Part shown: in pieces, positions 8,976 through 12,660 of the stretch
Numbering within the stretch: position 1 is the first letter of the stretch
How the letters are laid out: every line of letters starts with the position of its first letter
Assembly (NCBI GenBank): GCA_008704415.1
Contig: VXIS01000602.1
Span: 1 to 12,660, forward strand
Reading direction: 5' to 3'
DNA: 12,660 nucleotides
DNA from: Sphaerosporella brunnea
Taxonomy: Eukaryota > Ascomycota > Pezizomycetes > Pezizales > Pyronemataceae
Translations under genes and position numbers: made by a program
The notes under the pieces: model-generated
The model's database searches: none
Told to the model about the DNA's origin: nothing
What the model saw: the letters and a program-made list of their open reading frames with translations, nothing else

Positions 8976-9757
8976 TCAGAAAGACTGTTTTGCTGCAGGG
9001 TGTAGGGTGCAGAATGTTCAACCTGCTTTCATTGGGAAGGAAGCTTAAGAGCTCCTCACTGGTGTATTCTCCACCACCATCCATGCGCAGACGCAAAATC
9101 GGCAAACTGTGACTCTTTTCGACTGCCACCTTCGAGTCCTGGAAGCAGGAGAAAAATTCGGACATGTAGCGAAGAAAATAAATATGTGTATAGCGGGTTG
9201 CATCGTCGGTAAACATCACAAAGTAGCGGTAGCCTTTGCGACTCTGGGTAGGCATCGGATCAACAACGTCGGTGTGGATGAGCTCAAGAGGTAGGTGGGC
9301 CGTAGAGGTTTCGCCGCTTTGCTTGGAAAAAGGTCGCCAAGTCATCTTGCCGAGAATGCAATCCTCACAGATGCAATCTGAGGGACTTCGGGCCTGCAGC
9401 TTTATCCCTTCTACCAAGAAGCAGGCACGTTTAGCTGCAGGTAGACTGAGATGACCAAGGCGAGCGTGCCAGAGAAGGATATCCTTAGGATTCTACCTAG
9501 CAGAGATGGCTGCAAATACAACGGTGTTGGTGTTTGCTGACTTGCCGTGGCAGCATAACACAAAGCAAGCTTTCTTGACGTAAGCGGTACCCACATCGCA
9601 GCAATTGAAGGTCAGCGTAGCTCTGTCTTTACCAAAGTTGATCTTCATATGCTTGCGAAGGAGTTGAAGGATACGGAGATTGTTATCACCGCAAGCCGGG
9701 ACATGCAGGACGGAGCGAAGGAGGAACGTTTTTCTGCCAAGATGGATGGGTACGGTA
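8956..9757 (-). pseudogene. pol: Copia protease tail, pre-integrase zinc finger and integrase core
   Basis: A single minus-strand frame of about 267 codons with one TAG at 9495-9493. It starts in the last part of protease (TVPIHLGRKTFLLRSVLHVP). Past the TAG comes LLWHARLGHLS and, further on, CICEDCILGK: the HHCC zinc finger of gag-pre-integrase. The integrase core keeps its first Asp in LIHTDVVDPM (9270-9268) and second Asp in RMDGGGEY (9081-9079). The catalytic Glu reads in another frame (QQNSLSECCNRT, codon 8977-8975), about 35 residues on, as expected for DD35E. The usual 'HTDVCGP' is changed to HTDVVDP. The shift into the neighbouring frame lies near 9030. Confidence 0.9.
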
Positions 9758-10319
9758 ATGCAAAGACTACTTGGTTGTTGGCAGTACGAACAAGGTGCTC
9801 CCCTGGAGAGTATGCCTTGTAGGAGGAGAAGAGCTGGCGATTGCCGGTTATGTGGGAAGAAGCCCCAGTGTCGAGGATCCAGTCAGAGGACGTGAAGCTC
9901 GAATCGGAAGACACGCGTAGGACATCGACGGTGAAGACGGATTCGCAAGGCTTAGAGCGTGAGGTGTCAACGTCATCAAAGGTGGCAAAGAGAAAGGATT
10001 GTTTGGGCGATGCATTATTGGAGGGACTAGCGTCGGCTGACGCTAGGTTGGCCGTGGACCCTGAATTCTGACTGTCCTGCATACAAGCAGTAGCCATCCT
10101 CTTTGTGTAAGCCTCCCACCGTTCGGGGAGAAGACACGTATCTCTGGTGTGCCCACTGTAGCCACATCCTTTGCACATAATCTTCGTGCGCTTTTCTTTG
10201 TCGTTTAAGCCTGATTTGTCATTGCGGTGATTGTTGCTGGTCCAGTGAGGTTGTGTCGGGTAAGGTTGTGGTGGCCCTTTGCAGGCTTGTAGACACGCGC
10301 GGCGAGTCCAGCAGATCAA
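9645..10319 (-). pseudogene. gag-pol: Copia gag remnant with zinc knuckle, and protease active site
   Basis: The minus-strand frame opens with Pro/Asn-rich residues, then CKGCGYSGHTRDTC (10175-10134), a CX2CX4HX4C zinc knuckle that binds RNA in gag. After a Ser/Asn-rich linker comes SDWILDTGASSHITGN, the aspartic protease site with its catalytic DTGA (9872-9861). The protease frame is lost at about 9757, and its last 60 codons (to 9645) are out-of-frame. The N-terminal 200-300 residues normally found in copia gag are missing: upstream of 10319 the frame is closed and the next recognisable item may be the primer-binding site, so an internal deletion is likely. Confidence 0.9.
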
Positions 10320-10340
10320 AAATTAAGGTAGCTCCAAGTT

Positions 10341-10357
10341 GGCAGTCGCTGACACCA
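10341..10357 (-). promoter_or_regulatory. Possible tRNA primer-binding site of the copia element
   Basis: TGGTGTCAGCGACTGCC on the minus strand begins with TGG, complementary to a tRNA CCA end, and resembles the TGGTATCAGAGC primer-binding word of many copia elements. It lies only about 180 bp upstream of the zinc-knuckle region, which would require a large gag deletion. The bases before it do not match the end of the 3' LTR. This is a guess. Confidence 0.25.
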
Positions 10358-10552
10358 ATACAGCCAGCATCCCCAGGGGTTGATGATGGCACCCCTGCAA
10401 TTCTTCTGACCATTCAAGACGCCCAACAGAGAGAATATCCGCTCCTGGAGGAAAAGAAAACACAAAGAAATAACGGGAAAATAATAGACCAAGGAGCGAG
10501 GTGCGAACAGTGCAGTCATTACATTTGTGGCTCCTCGGGTTAGGACCCGACT
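10358..10552. other. Junction between copia element and LINE remnant
   Basis: About 195 bp with no recognised coding content. TGTTGGGC occurs on the minus strand at 10428-10421 and resembles an LTR start, but the bases that follow do not match the 3' LTR. Immediately beyond the LINE frame, the minus strand reads LDFLSCTKVG and, after a stop, PEEPQM in one frame, possibly the last part of the LINE protein. Confidence 0.4.
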
Positions 10553-10909
10553 TTAGTGCATGATAGGAAATCCAGCACGGCGGCTGTACAGCGGGTGTCT
10601 GCCAACAGGACCTTCTGCCTCAGTGACTTTCCGGACGATGTGGTCAAGCGGCGTGATATTGGTTATAGCTTTGGGTGTCCCCTTGAAGTGGTTTTCGGCT
10701 GCTTCTTTGGCGACTCGGTCCGCCATTTCATTCCCGGGGATACCAGCGTGCCCAGCACCCCGTGGTATTGCGTTGCCCAGCCCAGCGCTTTTATGGCTGA
10801 CTCCCCGTGGCCAATGCATGGGAGTATCCACTGGGCTGTGCCTGGTCCGTTGTGTTGTAGGCGGGTCCGACGCAGATAGTGACTTAGGGTAGTCTAGCCT
10901 GCCTGCCAA
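10553..10909 (-). pseudogene. RNase H domain remnant of a non-LTR (LINE, Tad-like) retrotransposon
   Basis: The minus-strand frame contains GAGHAGIPGNEMADRVAKEA (about 10755-10696), the C-terminal signature of RNase H in fungal LINE second proteins ('W.PGH.GI.GNE.AD.LAK.A'). The Trp-Val-Pro expected before GH reads as Pro-Arg-Gly-Ala, so decay or a shift lies just upstream. In a neighbouring frame HGESAIKALGW precedes it, resembling the 'DS..AI.AL' block of the same domain. LYSRRAGFPIMH follows. Reverse transcriptase and endonuclease are absent; the fragment is severely 5'-truncated, as is usual for LINE insertions. The remnant starts 19 bp beyond the stop codon of the gene to its right and has the same orientation. 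Confidence 0.8.
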
Positions 10910-11640
10910 TCAAAGGTAGTGTTTGCTCCTAAGGACTATCTGCCGACCATGGCAACTCCGACTTGCTGCCCAGCGCCGTGGTATCACCACCATTCTTCCA
11001 AATTTCCTGGAACTCATCCCCAGTGAGATGGTTATTTGTAACAGCATCAAGAGACTCAGCAATGACGCGCTTGATCCTGACCACGGTTGCGAGGAGCAGC
11101 AACAGTGCCTGCAGATCGTTGACAGTGGTAGGGACCTGCTGCAAATCCTCCCGCTGGATGAGGCACACGTGGCTAGCAACGTTGACTATCCTACTGAACC
11201 TGATTGTCAGGCCAGCGGTGGTGATGCCAACTACTTGCACCTTCTCCTTCTTGCTGGAACCAATATGGACAAGGCGACCCAACATGTCACGCATTATGCG
11301 TTCCAGCTTTTTCGAGTCATTTAACCACTTAGTCGCTGTCATGCCCTTGAACGTGCGGGAGGTCTCCATGCATCCAAACTCAAGGAAGTTGTCATCAATG
11401 GTGCAAATGATAGCATCGAGCTTGAAGACCCCTTTCCTCTGTCTGCGTTTGTGCGGTGATTCCCGCCCCCGGTTTTGCCGTAGGACTGTCGCACGGCACT
11501 CGACCTCTGTGCGTTCTACTGTCATCCGTGGGATCTGCAGTATGCTTTTGTCCAGTAGCGGTGTCCACACATGTGCAGCGTACCAGCCCTCAAGGTGTGA
11601 GGAGAGCAGCGGTGGGTAAGGCGTCTCCCAGAGAGTTAAA

Positions 11641-11691
11641 CTGGGGGGTTGTCAGCCTGAGTACAAGAGAAAGAGTGAAAGGGAAGAGGAC
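11641..11691 (-). other. Deduced intron, 51 bp
   Basis: GTCCTC donor, pyrimidine-rich body, CTGAC branch point at 11655-11651 and CCCCAG acceptor. Removal keeps the frame and joins WANEIIDQ to LTLWETP, removing an in-frame TGA at 11654-11652 that is itself part of the branch-point word. The donor is weak beyond GT, which lowers confidence. Confidence 0.5.
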
Positions 11692-11813
11692 AATTGATCT
11701 ATAATCTCATTGGCCCAATGCAGATCAAAGTGTTGTTCACGGTCAAACTCAGTGTTTTGGGGGCGGTAACTGGTGGTTTCCAGAACCTCTCTGAGTTCTT
11801 GCGTAGTCGTAAC

Positions 11814-11880
11814 CTATTGCACTCGGTAAGTGCCCATTCCCCCAAATAAACAAAACCCACTGAATGGAACAAATAAATAC
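11814..11880 (-). other. Deduced intron, 67 bp
   Basis: GTATTT donor, CTTAC branch-point-like word and TAG acceptor 10 bases later. It lies between codons on both sides (phase 0) and explains the change of reading frame between the EWSEICSCMPQ part and the ELREVLETT part of the gene. Confidence 0.6.
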
Positions 11881-12012
11881 CGAATGAAACCGCAAGAGTG
11901 ACTTTGCAAACAATTCTTCCACCGGTGCCATCTGTGGCATGCACGAGCATATCTCGCTCCATTCATTCGCCGTGAACCAGCTGCGCATAGTTTTATTGCT
12001 GAGGTCAACAAT

Positions 12013-12015
12013 TCA
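12013..12015 (-). other. In-frame TGA interrupting the conserved gene
   Basis: The codon follows ..SLVRD and precedes IVDLSNKTM with the frame unchanged on both sides. The only nearby GT-AG pair (GTGCGC to CTCAG) would be 26 bp and would delete IVDLS. One base change would give TGG (Trp) or CGA (Arg). A sequencing error is possible. Confidence 0.7.
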
Positions 12016-12220
12016 GTCGCGCACCAATGACGCAACACTGTTGTGGAGAGGGTCTTCCAGCGAAAAGTAGCCATTGAAAAGGAGGTCTTCGACATGTCGG
12101 CCACTTTTGAGCTTCCATTTTTGTGAGCCGGTGAATTTGGCGTAGGTACGCTTGAATGCGGCGGTGAGGGCGGAGTCTGCAGTGCTGCCTTCACCCTCCA
12201 TCACCACCACCACCTCCTCC

Positions 12221-12304
12221 ACCATTGCCTCAGCCCGCTCCTCCTCCTCCTCCGCTTCTTCCACCATTGCCTCAGCCTGCTCCTCCTCCTCCTCCTCCTC
12301 CTTG
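12221..12304 (-). repeat. 42-bp tandem duplication in the acidic coding region
   Basis: ACCATTGCCTCAGCC begins at 12221 and again at 12263, each followed by CTCCTCCTCC-rich sequence, giving two 42-bp units (14 codons). In the protein this yields two copies of a Glu-run followed by AEAMVEE. The unit length keeps the frame. Flanking (CTC)n and (CAC)n runs make the region prone to slippage. Confidence 0.8.
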
Positions 12305-12446
12305 TCCGACTCGTTCTCCATCTCATCCTGCTCGTAATCCGTGTCGTCCTCATCGTCCTCCTGCGTCGCCTCCTCCTCTTCCATCCTTCCGTGTTCCATC
12401 ATCTCCGCCATGTCCTCCTCCTCCTCACCATCGTAGCTCTCTGCAG

Positions 12447-12497
12447 CTGGTACCTATTAGCTTTGCATGCAAAACTCAAACAAGCACAGGTCCCTAC
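12447..12497 (-). other. Deduced intron, 51 bp
   Basis: GTAGGG donor, CTAAT branch-point-like word and ACCAG acceptor. It joins an upstream open exon (12642-12498, containing GRNWVRDTEAAAQQIST and preceded by the polypyrimidine acceptor TTCTTTACTGCTATTTAG) to the acidic exon in phase 1. If correct, the ATG at 12411 is not the start codon. Confidence 0.4.
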
Positions 12498-12660
12498 CAT
12501 CACCACTACCACTAGGCACCACATTTGCATCACGACTGTTGACATTCCCTGCCGGTGAACCCATATTGGTGGAGATCTGCTGTGCAGCAGCCTCCGTATC
12601 TCGAACCCAGTTTCTCCCGAGAACGCGATCGGAGTGCAGGCCCTAAATAGCAGTAAAGAA

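Larger units (their letters stand above)
6500..10357 (-). mobile_element. Degenerate Ty1/copia LTR retrotransposon
   Basis: On the minus strand the order zinc knuckle, protease, integrase, reverse transcriptase, RNase H, polypurine tract, LTR is that of Ty1/copia (Pseudoviridae-type) elements; gypsy elements have integrase last. The polyprotein is split among three frames by frameshifts at about 9757, 9030, 8500, 8090, 7660 and 7395 and by a TAG at 9495-9493. Most of gag is missing, and no copy of the 3' LTR is found at the 5' side, so the upstream boundary near 10357 is only a guess from a possible primer-binding site. CATGC (6495-6499) lies just outside the 3' LTR, but no matching target duplication was found. 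The element cannot encode a working polyprotein. Confidence 0.92.
10929..12642 (-). pseudogene. Intron-containing copy of a conserved fungal protein of unknown function, with one nonsense codon
   Basis: Deduced exons on the minus strand: 12642-12498, 12446-11881, 11813-11692 and 11640-10929, together about 515 codons; the gene probably continues past the right edge. The N-terminus is acidic and low-complexity. Then comes KWKLKSGRHVEDLLF, a TGA at 12015-12013, and IVDLSNKTMRSWFTANEWSEI in the same frame. The next exon has EFDREQHFDLHWANEII. The last has LEGWYAAHVWTPLLDKS, ERTEVECRATVLRQNRGRE, FLEFGCMETSRTFKGMTATK and MRDMLGRL, then a hydrophobic end. The 'SGR.VED.L', 'D..W', 'EGWY..HVW' and 'E.....TK.L.D...L...M.DML' order is that of a large family I recall from Mucoromycota, with no known function. 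The ends of the conserved region are present. The TGA cannot be spliced out without losing IVDLS, so a recent pseudogene is most likely. Confidence 0.6.

Noticed and set aside
10421..10428. TGTTGGGC on minus as the start of a 5' LTR
   Set aside because: The following bases do not resemble the 3' LTR beyond the first six, and no direct repeat matches CATGC beside the 3' LTR.
10963..11619. Plus-strand open frame of 218 codons and another of 133 codons
   Set aside because: Both lie antisense to the conserved last exon of the minus-strand gene and match nothing.
12225..12515. Pro-rich and Ser-rich plus-strand frames
   Set aside because: They are shadows of the CTC/CCT repeats that encode Glu runs on the minus strand.
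12585..12620. GGTTCGAGA on minus as a possible tRNA B box
   Set aside because: The word lacks the closing CC of the consensus and no A box or acceptor stem pairs with it.
1..12660. CRISPR array, defence or other gene system
   Set aside because: No regularly spaced identical repeats with unique spacers, and the only recognisable proteins are retroelement parts and one fungal protein of unknown function.

Overview
The window looks like repeat-rich nuclear DNA of a fungus, most likely an early-diverging lineage (Mucoromycota-like). Four things point there: short introns with yeast/fungal-type branch points, a decayed Ty1/copia element, a fragment of a LINE RNase H domain, and one host-type gene. 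That gene resembles a conserved protein family of unknown function that I recall mainly from Mucorales and Mortierella-type genomes. The taxonomic guess is inference. There is no bacterial-style operon, no tRNA or rRNA and no CRISPR array.

Layout from left to right. Positions 1-375 hold about 2.4 copies of a diverged satellite with a 145-159 bp unit. Positions 389-509 are a CGAGC-rich patch. A short minus-strand open stretch (822-694) has strongly C-ending codons and encodes a hydrophobic segment; it is probably an isolated exon. From there to about 6.5 kb I recognise no gene. This part holds a 22-bp minisatellite (4369-4446), an A26 tract (5354-5379), a cluster of short inverted repeats (5774-5889) and one weak candidate exon (5005-4779).

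From 6500 to about 10357 lies a Ty1/copia retrotransposon on the minus strand. In its own direction it reads zinc knuckle, protease, integrase, reverse transcriptase, RNase H, polypurine tract and 3' LTR. All domains are recognisable and several catalytic motifs survive (DTGA, YVDD, the integrase D, D and E). Frameshifts, an in-frame TAG, loss of most of gag and the lack of a recognisable 5' LTR make it a dead copy.

Positions 10553-10909 carry a minus-strand remnant of the C-terminal RNase H domain of a non-LTR element. It starts 19 bases beyond the stop codon of the last gene.

From 10929 past the right edge, on the minus strand, runs an intron-containing gene with an acidic N-terminal region and two conserved blocks. 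I deduce three short phase-compatible introns. One in-frame TGA at 12015-12013 is not explained by splicing, so this copy is either a recent pseudogene or carries a single nonsense change. I see no evidence that these parts form a functional system together; the picture is a gene remnant in a retroelement-rich neighbourhood.
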